This document shows, in pieces, positions 1 to 9,704 of a DNA stretch of 64,000 nucleotides (position 1 is its first letter; each line of letters starts with the position of its first letter). The stretch comes from an uncultured Alphaproteobacteria bacterium (GTDB lineage: Bacteria; Pseudomonadota; Alphaproteobacteria; Caulobacterales; Caulobacteraceae). The notes under the pieces were generated by a model, which was not told the DNA's origin, ran no database searches, and saw nothing but the letters and a program-made list of their open reading frames with translations. A program made the position numbers and the translations under genes. The stretch lies in contig CAIJOB010000002.1 in the NCBI GenBank assembly GCA_903822175.1, forward strand, positions 124,001 to 188,000, written 5' to 3'.

Positions 1-574
1 GCGACGGCTTCAGTGTCTTGGCGAATTCGCTGGCGCGGCCGTCGTAGAAATAGAGGCCGGTGACAGCGTAGTTCGACTTAGGGACCACAGGCTTCTCCTC
101 GATGCCCAGCGCCTTGCCGTCGGCACCCAGTTCCACCACGCCGTACCGCTCGGGATCCTGCACCAGATAGCCGAACACCGTCGCGCCCTTGTCGCGAGCG
201 TCGGCGGCCCGCAGCGAGCGGGTGAAGTTCTGCCCAAAGAAGATGTTGTCACCCAGCACCATGACACTGGGCCCGCCGGCGATGAACTCTTCGCCGAGGA
301 TATAGGCCTGGGCCAGGCCGTCGGGGCTTGGCTGGACCACATATTCGAACTTCACGCCGTAGCGCGAACCATCGCCCAGCAGGCGCTTGAAGGCGGCCTG
401 ATCCTCCGGCGTGGTGATGATCAGGATCTCGCGCACGCCCGCCAGCAGCAGCACCGACAGCGGATAATAGATCATCGGCTTGTCGTAGACCGGCAGCAGC
501 TGCTTGGAGACCGCCAGGGTCAGGGGATGCAGCCGGGTGCCGGAGCCGCCGGCCAGGATGACTCCGCGTCTCAT
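1..574 (-). CDS. rfbA: Glucose-1-phosphate thymidylyltransferase (partial, 3' end outside window)
   Basis: Makes dTDP-glucose from glucose-1-phosphate and dTTP, the first step of dTDP-L-rhamnose synthesis in the cytoplasm. The reading frame starts at the ATG at 574 and is open to the window edge, giving about 191 of the usual 290 or so residues. The N-terminus carries the nucleotide-binding motif [11 protein letters not shown] (residues 9-19), then [17 protein letters not shown] and GDNIFFG, all typical of RfbA. The start overlaps the rfbD stop as ATGA, so it is translationally coupled as the third gene of rfbB-rfbD-rfbA. rfbC is not in the window and could lie just beyond the left edge. Confidence 0.93.
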   Translation of the reverse strand, partial: MRRGVILAGGSGTRLHPLTLAVSKQLLPVYDKPMIYYPLSVLLLAGVREILIITTPEDQAAFKRLLGDGSRYGVKFEYVVQPSPDGLAQAYILGEEFIAGGPSVMVLGDNIFFGQNFTRSLRAADARDKGATVFGYLVQDPERYGVVELGADGKALGIEEKPVVPKSNYAVTGLYFYDGRASEFAKTLKPS

Positions 575-1470
575 GCCGCCGACCTCGCTTCAGATTGGAG
601 TTCCGCCACGATCTCTGCGACCGGCTCCCGCCAGGGCCGCAGCGTGACGCCGAACGTGCGTTCCAGCTGGCTGGTGTCCAGCGTCCCGCGCACGGGCCGT
701 TTGGCCGGCGCCGGCCAGTCGGCGGCCGAGCCGCAGGCGACCGCGGGGGCTTTGTCCCCCAGCGCGGCGGCGAAGATGCCGTCGGCGAAGCCCTTCCAGG
801 TGACCTCGCCGGCATTGGCGAAATGGTGGACGCCGAAGACCGGATCGCCGGCCTTGGCCGCGGCCAGACGCCCGGCCTGGGAGAGAATGAACCTCGCCAG
901 GTCCCGCGCCGCGGTCGGGCGGCCGAACTGGTCGTCGACCACCTTCAGCGCCCGGCTCTCGCCGGCGGCCCGCAGCATGGTCTTGACGAAGTTCTTGCCG
1001 TGGCTGGAGACCACCCAGGAGGTTCGCAGGATCAGCGCCCGCGGAGAGGCCGCCAGGATGCGCCGCTCACCCTCGAGCTTGGAGGCGCCGTAGACGTTCA
1101 GCGGAGCCGTCGCATCACTCTCTACATAGGGCGCGCCCTTATCGCCGGCGAAAACATAGTCGGTGGAGACCTGCACCAGGGCCGGGCCGTCGGCGTTTAG
1201 CGCCTTAGCGATCGCACCCGGCGTCTCGGCGTTGACGGTGAAAGCCAGGTCACGCTCGCTCTCCGCCAGGTCGACGGCGGTGTAAGCGGCTGCGAGCACG
1301 ACCAAGTCGTACTCGCCCTGTCCGAGCCGGCGCACGACCGCCTGCGGATCGGCGAAGTCGGCTTCGGCCCGCGAGAGCGCGGTGATCTCGACGTCGAAGT
1401 CCTTGGCCTGGCCCAGCAGTTCGCGCGCCAGTTGCCCGCTGGTCCCGAACTGCAGGATGCGGACGGTCAT
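571..1470 (-). CDS. rfbD: dTDP-4-dehydrorhamnose reductase
   Basis: Reduces dTDP-4-dehydro-L-rhamnose with NAD(P)H, the last step of dTDP-rhamnose synthesis. The 299-residue protein has an N-terminal Rossmann signature (FGTSGQLA, residues 8-15) and the short-chain-dehydrogenase catalytic pair YGASK near residue 128, as expected for extended SDR enzymes of the RmlD family. Length is normal. It is coupled on both sides by 4-base ATGA overlaps with rfbB upstream and rfbA downstream, so the three form one operon serving surface polysaccharide or glycan synthesis. Confidence 0.94.
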   Translation of the reverse strand: MTVRILQFGTSGQLARELLGQAKDFDVEITALSRAEADFADPQAVVRRLGQGEYDLVVLAAAYTAVDLAESERDLAFTVNAETPGAIAKALNADGPALVQVSTDYVFAGDKGAPYVESDATAPLNVYGASKLEGERRILAASPRALILRTSWVVSSHGKNFVKTMLRAAGESRALKVVDDQFGRPTAARDLARFILSQAGRLAAAKAGDPVFGVHHFANAGEVTWKGFADGIFAAALGDKAPAVACGSAADWPAPAKRPVRGTLDTSQLERTFGVTLRPWREPVAEIVAELQSEARSAA

Positions 1471-2516
1471 GCCTTGACCAGACCCAGGCGCTCGGACTGG
1501 AAGCCGCGCTGGCGGATGCCTTCGACCCAGTCGGGGTTTTCGACGTACCAGCGCACCGTGTCCTCCAGGCCTTCCATCAACGGCATGCGCGGCTTCCAGC
1601 CCAGTTCAGCCTGCAGCTTCGAGGCGTCGATGGCGTAGCGGAAGTCGTGGCCAGGCCGGTCGGTGACGAAGGCGATCTTGTCGGCGTGCGGGGTGTTGGC
1701 CGGCGCCATGCGGTCGAGGTGCTCGCACAGCATGCGGATCACCTCGATGTTGCGCTTCGTCGCGTCACCGCCGATGCAATAGGTCTCGCCCAGCCTGCCC
1801 TTCTGGATGACCAGCAGCAGCGCGTCGGCGTGGTCGTCCACATGCAGCCAGTCGCGCACCTGGCGGCCGTCGCCATAGACCGGGATGGATTTTCCCTCCA
1901 GCGCCCGACTGATCACCGTCGGGATCAGCTTCTCCGGGAATTGGAACGGCCCGTAGTTGTTGGAGCAGTTGGTCAGCACTACGGGCATGCCGTAGGTGCG
2001 GTGCCAGGCGCGCGCCAGGTGGTCGGCGCCGGCCTTGCTCGACGAATAGGGCGAGTTGGGATCGTAGGGCGTCGACTCGGTGAACTCCCCGTCCTCGCCC
2101 AGCGCCCCGAACACTTCGTCGGTCGACACATGGTGGAAGCGGAAGTCGGCCTTCTTGTCGTCCGGCAGAGCGTTCCAGTGCGCGCGGGCCGCTTCCAGCA
2201 GGACCGCCGTGCCCATCACATTGCTGCGCACGAAATCGAGCGGCCCCTCGATGGCCCGGTCGTTATGGCTCTCGGCGGCCAGGTGCATCACCGCGTCGGG
2301 CTTATGCCTGGCGAAGATCGCCTTCATCGCCGCTTCGTCGCATACATCGGCGTGCTCGAAGGCGTAGCTCGCATTGGCCGCCACGCTGGCGACGTTCTCC
2401 AGGTTGGCGGAATAGGTGAGCTTGTCGAGGTTCACCACCTGGTGGCCGTCGGCGATGGCCCGGCGCACAACCGCCGAGCCGATGAACCCGGCCCCGCCGG
2501 TGATCAGGATCTTCAT
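1467..2516 (-). CDS. rfbB: dTDP-glucose 4,6-dehydratase
   Basis: Converts dTDP-glucose to dTDP-4-dehydro-6-deoxyglucose using bound NAD+. The 349-residue protein shows the dinucleotide motif TGGAGFIGS (residues 6-14), the STDEVFG segment that carries the catalytic Asp-Glu, and the YSSSK catalytic motif, all in RmlB order and spacing. It is the first gene of the rfbBDA operon; a promoter probably lies in the AT-rich stretch around 2560-2580 (TATAT on both strands), though I cannot define it. Family assignment is secure. Confidence 0.95.
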   Translation of the reverse strand: MKILITGGAGFIGSAVVRRAIADGHQVVNLDKLTYSANLENVASVAANASYAFEHADVCDEAAMKAIFARHKPDAVMHLAAESHNDRAIEGPLDFVRSNVMGTAVLLEAARAHWNALPDDKKADFRFHHVSTDEVFGALGEDGEFTESTPYDPNSPYSSSKAGADHLARAWHRTYGMPVVLTNCSNNYGPFQFPEKLIPTVISRALEGKSIPVYGDGRQVRDWLHVDDHADALLLVIQKGRLGETYCIGGDATKRNIEVIRMLCEHLDRMAPANTPHADKIAFVTDRPGHDFRYAIDASKLQAELGWKPRMPLMEGLEDTVRWYVENPDWVEGIRQRGFQSERLGLVKA

Positions 2517-2676
2517 GCGCTCTTTCTTGCCCAGTTCCGGCGCCGAGGCCGCAGACCAAGATATATTGAAATCGTGAGCGCCCTCTTACAGTGATCGGCG
2601 CCCCGCTCAACCCCGGGTCGGACTCACCTACGGAAGAAGGTGGGCCTGAGACGCCGGATTCTACCGAGCCGCGAAC

Positions 2677-3975
2677 TCAGACCGCCGCGATCCGCTTGTC
2701 GCGCGCGATGAAGTGCGCGGCCACGAGGTGCGAAATGATCGCCAGCACAACGATCGGGTAGAGCGCCCCGTAGCCGTAGAGCAGCGAGTGCGTGCCGTGC
2801 GCGGCCTTCATCTTGTCGCTGATGAAGCCCACATAGGTCGGCCCGCCGCCCAAGCCGACCAGGTTCAGGACAAAGAGCAGGATGGCGCCGGCCATCGTGC
2901 GCTGGCCAGGAAGCACGGCGTTCTGCACGACAGCCAGGGCGGGCGCGAGATACATGTTCGCCGCCAGGGCGCCGAGGCCGACGAAGATCAGGGTCGTCTG
3001 CCAAGTCGGCGACATGATCACGCCGGCGAGTGCGAAGAGGGTCACGCAGAAGGCCAAGGCGGAGATCCAGGCGTACCAGCGCGGGTCGCGGCGGCTGAGC
3101 TTGTCCGCCAGCCAGCCGGAACCGAAGGTGCCGACCACGCCGGTCACCCCGAGGACGACGCTGTAGTAGAGTGAGACTTCCTTCAGGGTCATGCCCTTCA
3201 CGCGCATGAGCATCGGCGCGTTCCAGTTCAGGAGGGCGTAGCCGACGAAGGCGGTCAGCGCACAGGAGATCGCCACACAGACCAAGGTTGGGTTGGTGAA
3301 GAACTCGCGGATGGACTGGAACGCCGATGGCGCCGCGGCATGGGCGTTGGTCCCAGCCGACAGGGGGTCCAGGCCGCCGCGCTTCGGCTCACGGATGACC
3401 AGCAGCATGAGCAGCGCCAGGAGCACGCCCGGCAGGCCCACCACATAGAAGGCGATACGCCAGCCGTAGTCGGCCGCCACGCCGGCGCCGAGCGCCGCGC
3501 CCATCATCGAGCCGAGGGGCACGCCAAGCGAATAGAGCGCCAGGCCCGTGCCACGCTCCTTCGGCGGGAAATAGTCGGAGATCAGCGAATAGGACGGCGG
3601 CGAGCCGCCGGCCTCGCCGACGCCCACCGTCATGCGCAGGATCGCCAGCTGCAGGAACGTCGTGGCCATGCCGCAGCCGGCCGTGGCCACGCTCCAGACC
3701 GCGCAGGCCGCTGCCATGATGGTCACACGGCGGCTGCGGTCGCAGAGCCAAGCCACGGGTATGCCGAAGGTCGTGTAGAACAGCGCGAAGCTCAGACCGC
3801 CAAGCATCCCCATCTGGGTGTCGGTGAAGCCCAGGTCCTTGCGGATCGGCTCGGTCAGGGTCGCCAGGATCTGCCGATCCATGAAGTTGAAGGTGTAGAC
3901 GACGGCCAGGAGGCCAACGACCAGATAGCGATAGCCCTTCCCCGCCGTCGGCGTGGTGGTGGTCGCAGCCGTCAT
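2677..3975 (-). CDS. MFS transporter, Spinster-like
   Basis: A 432-residue, 12-helix major facilitator. The first helix contains FNFMDRQILATLTEPIRKDL, the loop after helix 2 has the MFS basic motif CDRSRRR-like (residues about 78-84), and helix 5 contains VGVGEAG, the pattern of Spinster-type MFS proteins, which in bacteria export or import lipids, sugars or aromatic acids; the substrate cannot be told. The ATG at 3975 is chosen because MTAATTTT directly precedes the first helix and a GGGGG tract lies 7 bases upstream; longer in-frame starts add a non-conserved basic leader. It stands alone between rfbB and divergent cysD. Confidence 0.85.
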   Translation of the reverse strand: MTAATTTTPTAGKGYRYLVVGLLAVVYTFNFMDRQILATLTEPIRKDLGFTDTQMGMLGGLSFALFYTTFGIPVAWLCDRSRRVTIMAAACAVWSVATAGCGMATTFLQLAILRMTVGVGEAGGSPPSYSLISDYFPPKERGTGLALYSLGVPLGSMMGAALGAGVAADYGWRIAFYVVGLPGVLLALLMLLVIREPKRGGLDPLSAGTNAHAAAPSAFQSIREFFTNPTLVCVAISCALTAFVGYALLNWNAPMLMRVKGMTLKEVSLYYSVVLGVTGVVGTFGSGWLADKLSRRDPRWYAWISALAFCVTLFALAGVIMSPTWQTTLIFVGLGALAANMYLAPALAVVQNAVLPGQRTMAGAILLFVLNLVGLGGGPTYVGFISDKMKAAHGTHSLLYGYGALYPIVVLAIISHLVAAHFIARDKRIAAV

Positions 3976-4262
3976 TTGAAGCCCCCGAGCTTTCCACGTC
4001 CGGCGCCAGTGTTCTGGCTCAGAAATCCGGGACGTTTCCCTGGACGTCATGTTGCATGGGTCGCCGCGAGCGGCCAAGCGCGAAGCTGTGACGGCGGCGA
4101 AACATGAACCGGCTGGCGCGGAGCTCTTTGACTAGACGGCCACATACCCTGTCTGCGGCCTAAGAAATCCTGGGGACGGCTCGGCTTGCCCGCTCGGCGC
4201 CTGCTCTCTAGATGACAGCGGCCCGGTGACCCGTTGCGTCATCTTTGCTGTAAGGTCCGCTG

Positions 4263-5213
4263 ATGGACGCCCGCGTCGCGCCCGACCCGATCTCTGGAAT
4301 AGGTGCGCTGACCGCTCCCATGCTCACCCACCTGCAGCGGCTCGAGGCCGAAAGTATCCAGATCTTCCGCGAGGTGGTGGCCGAGTGCGAGCGCCCGGTG
4401 ATGCTCTATTCGATCGGCAAGGACTCCGCGGTGATGCTGCGCCTGGCCCAGAAGGCCTTCTACCCGGCCAAGCCGCCCTTCCCGCTGCTGCACGTCGATA
4501 CGACCTGGAAGTTCCAGGCCATGTACGAAATGCGCGAGCGCATGGCGGCCGAGAGCGGCATGGACCTGATCGTCCACCAGAACCCCGAGGCCAAGGCCCG
4601 CGGCATCAACCCCTTCGACCACGGCTCGCTGCACACCGACATGTGGAAGACCGAGGGCTTGAAGCAGGCCATCGACAAATACGGCTTCGACGCGGCCTTC
4701 GGCGGCGGCCGGCGCGACGAGGAAAAGTCCCGCGCCAAGGAGAGGATCTTGAGCTTCCGATCCGCCCAGCATCGCTGGGACCCGAAGATGCAGCGACCCG
4801 AACTCTGGCGGCTCTACAACACGCGCAAGGGCCCGGGAGAGAACTTCCGCGCCTTCCCGATCTCCAATTGGACTGAGCTCGACATCTGGCAATACATCTA
4901 CCTGGAGGACATCCCCATCGTGCCTCTCTACTTCGCCGGCGTCCGGCCAGTGGTGGAGCGCGACGGCAACCTGATCATGGTCGACGACGACCGTATGCGG
5001 CTTCTGCCCGGCGAAGTCCCGCAGATGCGCTCGATCCGCTTCCGCACCCAGGGCGACTATCCGTTGACCGGCGCCATCGAGAGCACGGCCGTCACGCTGC
5101 CTGAGATCATCCAGGAGATGTTGCTCGCCACCACGTCCGAGCGCCAGGGCCGGGTCATCGACCACGATCAGGCGGCCTCGATGGAGAAGAAAAAGCAGGA
5201 GGGCTACTTCTAG
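4263..5213 (+). CDS. cysD: Sulfate adenylyltransferase subunit 2 (ATP pyrophosphatase type)
   Basis: Small catalytic subunit of ATP sulfurylase, making adenosine-5'-phosphosulfate from ATP and sulfate; works with the CysN GTPase. The 316-residue protein has the family start [19 protein letters not shown] (residues 20-38), the PP-loop motif [11 protein letters not shown] near residue 45, the [16 protein letters not shown] segment and the highly conserved C-terminus ending [16 protein letters not shown] lies 6 bases before the ATG. Its TAG stop shares one base with the GTG start of cysNC. The 287 bp between it and the divergent MFS gene should hold its promoter; I saw no convincing regulator box there. 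Confidence 0.96.
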   Translation: MDARVAPDPISGIGALTAPMLTHLQRLEAESIQIFREVVAECERPVMLYSIGKDSAVMLRLAQKAFYPAKPPFPLLHVDTTWKFQAMYEMRERMAAESGMDLIVHQNPEAKARGINPFDHGSLHTDMWKTEGLKQAIDKYGFDAAFGGGRRDEEKSRAKERILSFRSAQHRWDPKMQRPELWRLYNTRKGPGENFRAFPISNWTELDIWQYIYLEDIPIVPLYFAGVRPVVERDGNLIMVDDDRMRLLPGEVPQMRSIRFRTQGDYPLTGAIESTAVTLPEIIQEMLLATTSERQGRVIDHDQAASMEKKKQEGYF

Positions 5214-7135
5214 TGGCCCCCAAATACGAAATGGGGGTTTCCGACCTCATCGCGCAGGACATCGAGGCCTATCTCGACGCCCACCAGCACAAGAGCCTGC
5301 TCAGGTTTCTCACCTGCGGCTCGGTGGACGATGGCAAGTCGACCCTGATCGGGCGCCTGCTCTACGACTCCAAGATGATTTTCGAGGACCAGCTGGCGGC
5401 GCTTGAGGCGGATTCCAAGAAGGTCGGCACCCAGGGCGGCGACATCGACTTCGCCCTGCTGGTCGACGGCCTCGCCGCCGAGCGCGAGCAGGGCATCACC
5501 ATCGACGTCGCCTACCGCTTCTTCTCCACCGACAAGCGCAAGTTCATCGTCGCCGATACGCCCGGCCACGAACAGTACACCCGCAACATGGTCACCGGCG
5601 CCTCGACCGCCGACGCCGCGGTGATCCTGATCGACGCGCGCAAGGGCGTGCTGACCCAGACGCGGCGGCACAGCTATCTGGTCAGCCTGCTCGGCATCCG
5701 CCACGTGGTGCTAGCGATCAACAAGATGGACTTGGTGGACTGGAGCCAGGCGCGCTTCGACGAGATCGTCGCCGAATACGCCGCCTTTGCAGAGCAGATC
5801 GGCATCAAGGCCTTCACCGCCATCCCGATGTCGGCGCTGAAGGGCGACAACATCACCGAGCTCAGCGCCAACTCGCCCTGGTATTCCGGCCCGCCGCTGA
5901 TGCGCTGGCTGGAGGACGCGCCGGTCGAGGACGATCTGCGCGACAAGCCCTTCCGCATGCCGGTGCAGTGGGTGAACCGCCCGAACCTCGATTTCCGCGG
6001 CTTCTCCGGCCTGATCTCGTCCGGCGTCATTAAGTCCGGCGACAAGATCAAGGCGCTCCCGTCCGGCCGCGAGAGCACGGTCGAGCGCATCGTCACCTTC
6101 ACCGGCGACCTGCCCGAGGCCGTGGCCGGCCAGTCGGTGACGATCACGCTGGCTGACGAGATCGACGTTTCCCGTGGCGACGTGCTTGCCGCGGCGGGCA
6201 GCCCGCCCGCCGTCGCCGATCAGTTCGAAGCTACGCTCGTCTGGTTCGACGAAGAGCCGATGCTGCCCGGCCGGCCCTACCTGCTGAAACTCGGGACCCG
6301 CACGGTCACCGCCCAGGTCGCCGAGCCCAAGTACAAGGTCAACGTCAACACCCTCGAACAGCTCGCCGCGCGCAAGCTGGAGCTCAACGAGATCGGGGTC
6401 TGCAACCTGTCGCTGGACGCAGCCATCGCCTTCGATCCCTACGCCGAGAACCACGACCTCGGCGGCTTCATCCTGATCGACCGCATTTCCAACCGCACGG
6501 TGGGCGCCGGCCTGCTGCACTTCGCGCTGCGCCGCAGCCAGAACATCCATTGGCAGGCGATGGACGTCGACAAGGCCGTCCGCGCCGCCGCCAAGGGCCA
6601 GAAGGCGCGGGTCGTCTGGCTGACCGGCCTTTCCGGCGCCGGCAAGTCAACCATCGCCAACCTGGTGGAAAAGCGCCTGCTGGCCGAGGGCCGCCACACC
6701 TATCTGCTCGACGGCGACAACGTCCGCCACGGGCTCAACAAGGACCTGGGTTTCGCCGAGCAGGACCGCGTCGAGAACATCCGCCGGGTGGCTGAGGTCG
6801 CCAAGCTGATGGTCGATGCGGGCCTGATCGTGCTGGTCAGCTTCATCTCGCCTTTCCGCGCCGAGCGGCGGATGGCGCGCGAACTGATGGGCGACGGCGA
6901 GTTCGTCGAGGTGTTCATCGACACCCCGATCGCCGAGGCCGAGCGGCGCGACGTCAAGGGCCTCTACGCCAAGGCCCGCGCTGGGGAGCTGAAGAATTTC
7001 ACCGGCGTCGATAGCCCCTACGAGGCCCCCGAAAACCCCGAGATCCGTATCGACACCACGTCGCTCTCGGCTGAACAGGCGGCGGAACAGATTTTTGCCT
7101 GGCTGAACGCCGCTGGCTCCAACGCCGGCGGGTGA
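5213..7135 (+). CDS. cysNC: Bifunctional sulfate adenylyltransferase subunit 1 / adenylylsulfate kinase
   Basis: Fusion of the regulatory GTPase of ATP sulfurylase with APS kinase, so one complex with CysD produces PAPS. GTPase motifs: [10 protein letters not shown] (35-44), DTPGHEQY (about 115) and NKMD (about 170). Beta-barrel domains follow, then an APS kinase domain with P-loop GLSGAGKST (472-480), [15 protein letters not shown] and the SFISPFR segment with the phosphorylatable serine. The GTG start at 5213 overlaps the cysD stop. The 640-residue length fits the fused form common in alphaproteobacteria; PAPS may feed cysteine synthesis or sulfation. Confidence 0.96.
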   Translation: MAPKYEMGVSDLIAQDIEAYLDAHQHKSLLRFLTCGSVDDGKSTLIGRLLYDSKMIFEDQLAALEADSKKVGTQGGDIDFALLVDGLAAEREQGITIDVAYRFFSTDKRKFIVADTPGHEQYTRNMVTGASTADAAVILIDARKGVLTQTRRHSYLVSLLGIRHVVLAINKMDLVDWSQARFDEIVAEYAAFAEQIGIKAFTAIPMSALKGDNITELSANSPWYSGPPLMRWLEDAPVEDDLRDKPFRMPVQWVNRPNLDFRGFSGLISSGVIKSGDKIKALPSGRESTVERIVTFTGDLPEAVAGQSVTITLADEIDVSRGDVLAAAGSPPAVADQFEATLVWFDEEPMLPGRPYLLKLGTRTVTAQVAEPKYKVNVNTLEQLAARKLELNEIGVCNLSLDAAIAFDPYAENHDLGGFILIDRISNRTVGAGLLHFALRRSQNIHWQAMDVDKAVRAAAKGQKARVVWLTGLSGAGKSTIANLVEKRLLAEGRHTYLLDGDNVRHGLNKDLGFAEQDRVENIRRVAEVAKLMVDAGLIVLVSFISPFRAERRMARELMGDGEFVEVFIDTPIAEAERRDVKGLYAKARAGELKNFTGVDSPYEAPENPEIRIDTTSLSAEQAAEQIFAWLNAAGSNAGG

Positions 7136-7187
7136 TTTTCGCGTCGCGACGCCGGAACGGCTCAGCCGGTTAGCGCTTTAGGCTTCC

Positions 7188-7206
7188 GTCCCGGCCGTGC
7201 CGGGAC
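7188..7206. terminator. Hairpin between convergent cysNC and AhpD-like gene
   Basis: GTCCCGG-CCGTG-CCGGGAC: a perfect 7-bp stem with a 5-base loop, 52 bases after the cysNC stop and 53 bases before the end of the convergent gene. It has no T-tract. Its position suggests a bidirectional termination or mRNA-end structure; this is inference. Confidence 0.45.
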
Positions 7207-7259
7207 AACGAGCCCCCTAAGGCCCGGTGGTCCCCGCCGCCGGGCCGTTGGCCGGGCGG

Positions 7260-7901
7260 CTAGCTTCTGCGGCCGATATCCAGGAAATCCCGCCCGCTGA
7301 AGTCCTCCGGCGCGGCCACCTCGACGATCGGATCGTCGCGGTTATCCCATTCGAGCCTCAGCGCCTTGGTCATCACCGCGTGCATATCATAGAGGCAGGT
7401 GATGTAGGTCAGCTCCAGGATCTCCTCGTCCGAGAGGAAGGCCTTTAGCGCCGCGAACACTGGCTCCGGCGTGCGGCCGGCCTGCAGCGCCAGGCAGTCC
7501 GCATAGGCCAGGACCGCGCGCTCCTGATCGTCGTAGCAGACCGCGACCTGCCAGTGCGGGATGGCGGCGATCCGCTCTTCGGACACGCCCAGTCCACGCA
7601 AAGACTTGCAGTGCTGGGAAAACACGAACTGGCTGGCCTTGGCCCATCCGACACGGGTCTGGGCGAGTTCGCGCAGCACCGGATCGAGCTTGCGGGCCGG
7701 GTTTCGGTAGAGCCCGAAACCGCGGTTGCAATGCTCCAGAATGTCAGGGACCAGCGCAAAGACGGTCCACCAGTCGCCGGAGGTGCCGGTCGAGGTGCCG
7801 GGCTCGGCCACGGGATCGCGGTCGCCGAACAGCAGGTCGTAGGTTCTGGTGACGACGTCGCTGGTCGCGTCAGCGCGGGAAACCTGCTTCAGGCGCGGCA
7901 C
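7260..7901 (-). CDS. Carboxymuconolactone decarboxylase / AhpD-like protein
   Basis: A 213-residue all-helical protein resembling the AhpD/CMD superfamily: LRELAQTRVGWAKASQFVFSQHC followed by LGVSEERIAAIPHW and a YADCLALQ helix is the usual core. The redox CxxC of true AhpD is absent (only SQHC is seen), so a decarboxylase-like or unknown role is more likely than peroxidase reduction. The GTG at 7901 is chosen because GGAG lies 7 bases upstream and it starts 4 bases after the VOC gene stop; longer ATG forms would run back through that gene. Last gene of an operon with the MDR oxidoreductase and VOC protein. Confidence 0.8.
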   Translation of the reverse strand: MPRLKQVSRADATSDVVTRTYDLLFGDRDPVAEPGTSTGTSGDWWTVFALVPDILEHCNRGFGLYRNPARKLDPVLRELAQTRVGWAKASQFVFSQHCKSLRGLGVSEERIAAIPHWQVAVCYDDQERAVLAYADCLALQAGRTPEPVFAALKAFLSDEEILELTYITCLYDMHAVMTKALRLEWDNRDDPIVEVAAPEDFSGRDFLDIGRRS

Positions 7902-7905
7902 AGCC

Positions 7906-8436
7906 CTACTCCGCCGGCTCGACGGCGCGCGCCGGTGTGTGGGCGATGTCGCCCGGGCCAAAGGGGCGCACGATGGCCGCGTATTCCAACATGATGCCAT
8001 TGGGGTCGCGGAAGTAGACCGAGCGTACCCAGACGCCTTCGTTCATCTCGCGGCTGACCCCCATCGGGCTATCGTCGTGATTGACGACGATGGGCACGGA
8101 TACGTGGACGCCAGCCGCCTGGAGCTGGGCGATGGAAGCTTCCAGCCTGTCCTCGTCCATGTCGAACGCCACGTGGTTCATCGAACCCACGGCGGACTTG
8201 GCCTCGGCTGGAAAATCCTTCACCGACGCGATGCCCGGCGCTGCGGGAAGCGAATCTGGCCACCAGAAGAAGGCCAGCAGGGTGTCCCCGCCGCAGTCGA
8301 AGAAGAAGTGCTGGCCGCCGTCCGGCAGAGCCACGGTCTTCACCAGCGGCATGCCCAGCGCCTGGGTATAGAACTCCACCGTCTCGGCCATGTCGCGGCA
8401 CACCAGCGCCAGGTGGTTGATTCCCTTGGTTTGCAT
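7906..8436 (-). CDS. VOC family (glyoxalase/extradiol dioxygenase fold) protein
   Basis: A 176-residue protein with two beta-alpha-beta-beta-beta modules: INHLALVCRDMAETVEFYTQALGM at the N-terminus and MNHVAFDMDEDRLEASIAQLQAAG in the second half, ending RSVYFRDPNGIMLEYAA. His8, His residues in MNHV, and Glu in LEY match the metal-ligand positions of glyoxalase I-like enzymes. Substrate unknown. A strong GGAGGAG precedes the ATG. It lies between the oxidoreductase and the AhpD-like gene, a grouping seen in aromatic or lipid catabolism; that link is inference. Confidence 0.82.
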   Translation of the reverse strand: MQTKGINHLALVCRDMAETVEFYTQALGMPLVKTVALPDGGQHFFFDCGGDTLLAFFWWPDSLPAAPGIASVKDFPAEAKSAVGSMNHVAFDMDEDRLEASIAQLQAAGVHVSVPIVVNHDDSPMGVSREMNEGVWVRSVYFRDPNGIMLEYAAIVRPFGPGDIAHTPARAVEPAE

Positions 8437-8473
8437 GGCGGTCTCCTCCCGTTCGCCCGAGCCTACGCCCGGA

Positions 8474-9490
8474 TCAGAATTCCAGCACGATCTTCCCGAA
8501 ATGCTCGCCGCCCTGCATGGCGGTGAAGGCGGCCTTGGCCTGCGTCCACGGAAACACCTTGTCGACGACGGGGCTGATGCGGTGCAGCTCGATCAGCCGG
8601 CACATCGCCTCGAACATGTCGCGCGATCCGACCGACAGGCCCTGCAGCTTGGCCGAATTGCCGATCAGGGCCGCGGTGTTGAAGCCGGAGCCCAGGCCTG
8701 CGACCACGCCGACGATGGCGATGTGGCCGCCGATCTTGATGGCCCTCATGCTCTGCTCGATGGTGCCGCCGCCGCCCACCTCGATGATCAGGTCGGCTCC
8801 GACGCCCCCGGTAGCCTCGCGCACGGCCTTGGCCCACTCCGGCGTTTCCCGATAGTTGACCAGGTGGTCGGCGCCGAGCGCCTTGGCCCGCGCCAGCTTC
8901 TCGTCGGACGACGAGGTGATCAGGGTCCGCAGGCCCGTCGCATGGGCGAACTGCAGGCCGAAGATCGAGACCCCGCCGGTGCCCTGCAGCACCACAGTGT
9001 CGCCGGGCCGCAGGTCGGCGTCCTCATAAAGCGCCCGCCAGGCAGTCAGCGCCGCGCACGGCAAGGTCGCCACCTGCTGGTCGGTCAGGAACTCAGGGAC
9101 CTTGGAGACGCCGTCCGCGCTGAACACTGCCAGTTCGCGGCCTGCGCCAGGGATCGGCGAGCCTAGAGACGAGCTCAGCTTGTCCAGATTGGGCGGGCCG
9201 GAAATCCAACGCTGGAAGAACATTGTCGCCACGCGGTCGCCCGGCTGAACCCGCGTCACGCCCGCGCCCACCGCCTCGACCACGCCACAGCCGTCGGAAA
9301 AGGGCGTGATCGCGCCCCCGCCCGCCGCCATCCGGCTGTACATCCCGCCGACCATCAGGAGGTCGCGGTAGTTCAGCGACACTGCCCGCATCCGCACCAG
9401 CACCTCGCCAGGCCCTGGCGTTGGATCGGGCGCGTCGACGACCTCCAGCGCATCGAGACCCCAGGGCTCCCGGACGTTCAGCGCGCGCAT
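8474..9490 (-). CDS. NAD(P)-dependent alcohol dehydrogenase, medium-chain (MDR) family
   Basis: A 338-residue MDR enzyme. The GroES-like N-terminal domain shows GEVLVRMRAVSLNYRDLLMVGG, where Asn-Tyr-Arg-Asp replaces the catalytic zinc Cys, so it is probably a zinc-independent reductase (quinone- or enoyl-reductase-like). The Rossmann half has DTVVLQGTGGVSIFGLQFA and GLRTLITSSSDEKLARAKALGADHLVNY. The ATG at 9490 has GGAGGT 7 bases upstream; upstream in-frame codons add only an alanine/arginine-rich leader. First gene of the operon that continues with the VOC and AhpD-like genes; the 214-bp intergenic region upstream is shared with the divergent RTX gene. Confidence 0.88.
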   Translation of the reverse strand: MRALNVREPWGLDALEVVDAPDPTPGPGEVLVRMRAVSLNYRDLLMVGGMYSRMAAGGGAITPFSDGCGVVEAVGAGVTRVQPGDRVATMFFQRWISGPPNLDKLSSSLGSPIPGAGRELAVFSADGVSKVPEFLTDQQVATLPCAALTAWRALYEDADLRPGDTVVLQGTGGVSIFGLQFAHATGLRTLITSSSDEKLARAKALGADHLVNYRETPEWAKAVREATGGVGADLIIEVGGGGTIEQSMRAIKIGGHIAIVGVVAGLGSGFNTAALIGNSAKLQGLSVGSRDMFEAMCRLIELHRISPVVDKVFPWTQAKAAFTAMQGGEHFGKIVLEF

Positions 9491-9609
9491 AATGGACCTC
9501 CAGGCCGGCGATCCAGCCATTGGAGACGGCCAGCCGCGGCGGGGCAAGGGCGCCCTGGCGTCAGCCCGCCCGGCCACTGCGACCGTATGAAGCTCGGCCG
9601 TTGCTCAAT

Positions 9610-9633
9610 ATTCATTTGAATTATCTTGATAAT
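9610..9633. promoter_or_regulatory. Two abutting AT-rich palindromes in the oxidoreductase/RTX divergent region
   Basis: ATTCA-TT-TGAAT (9610-9621) shares two bases with ATTATC-TT-GATAAT (9620-9633). Both are perfect and both have a TT spacer. They lie about 120 bp upstream of the oxidoreductase start and 72 bp upstream of the RTX start in an otherwise GC-rich region, so they are plausible operator or promoter elements. No binding protein can be named. Confidence 0.4.
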
Positions 9634-9704
9634 CGCCTGAGAATTGAAGTGCGTTGCATGGACGTGCGGCGCGGAGTAGCTGCTAGCGCCAAGTGGGGGC
9701 GTCT

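Noticed and set aside
4128..4150. TTGACT upstream of cysD as a -35 box
   Set aside because: No matching -10 at an acceptable distance; not reported as a promoter.
4239..5165. Long minus-strand frames opposite cysD and cysNC (also 5711-6550)
   Set aside because: They show the Val/Leu/Gly/Asp/His-rich composition typical of antisense frames and lie over clear CysD and CysNC motifs.
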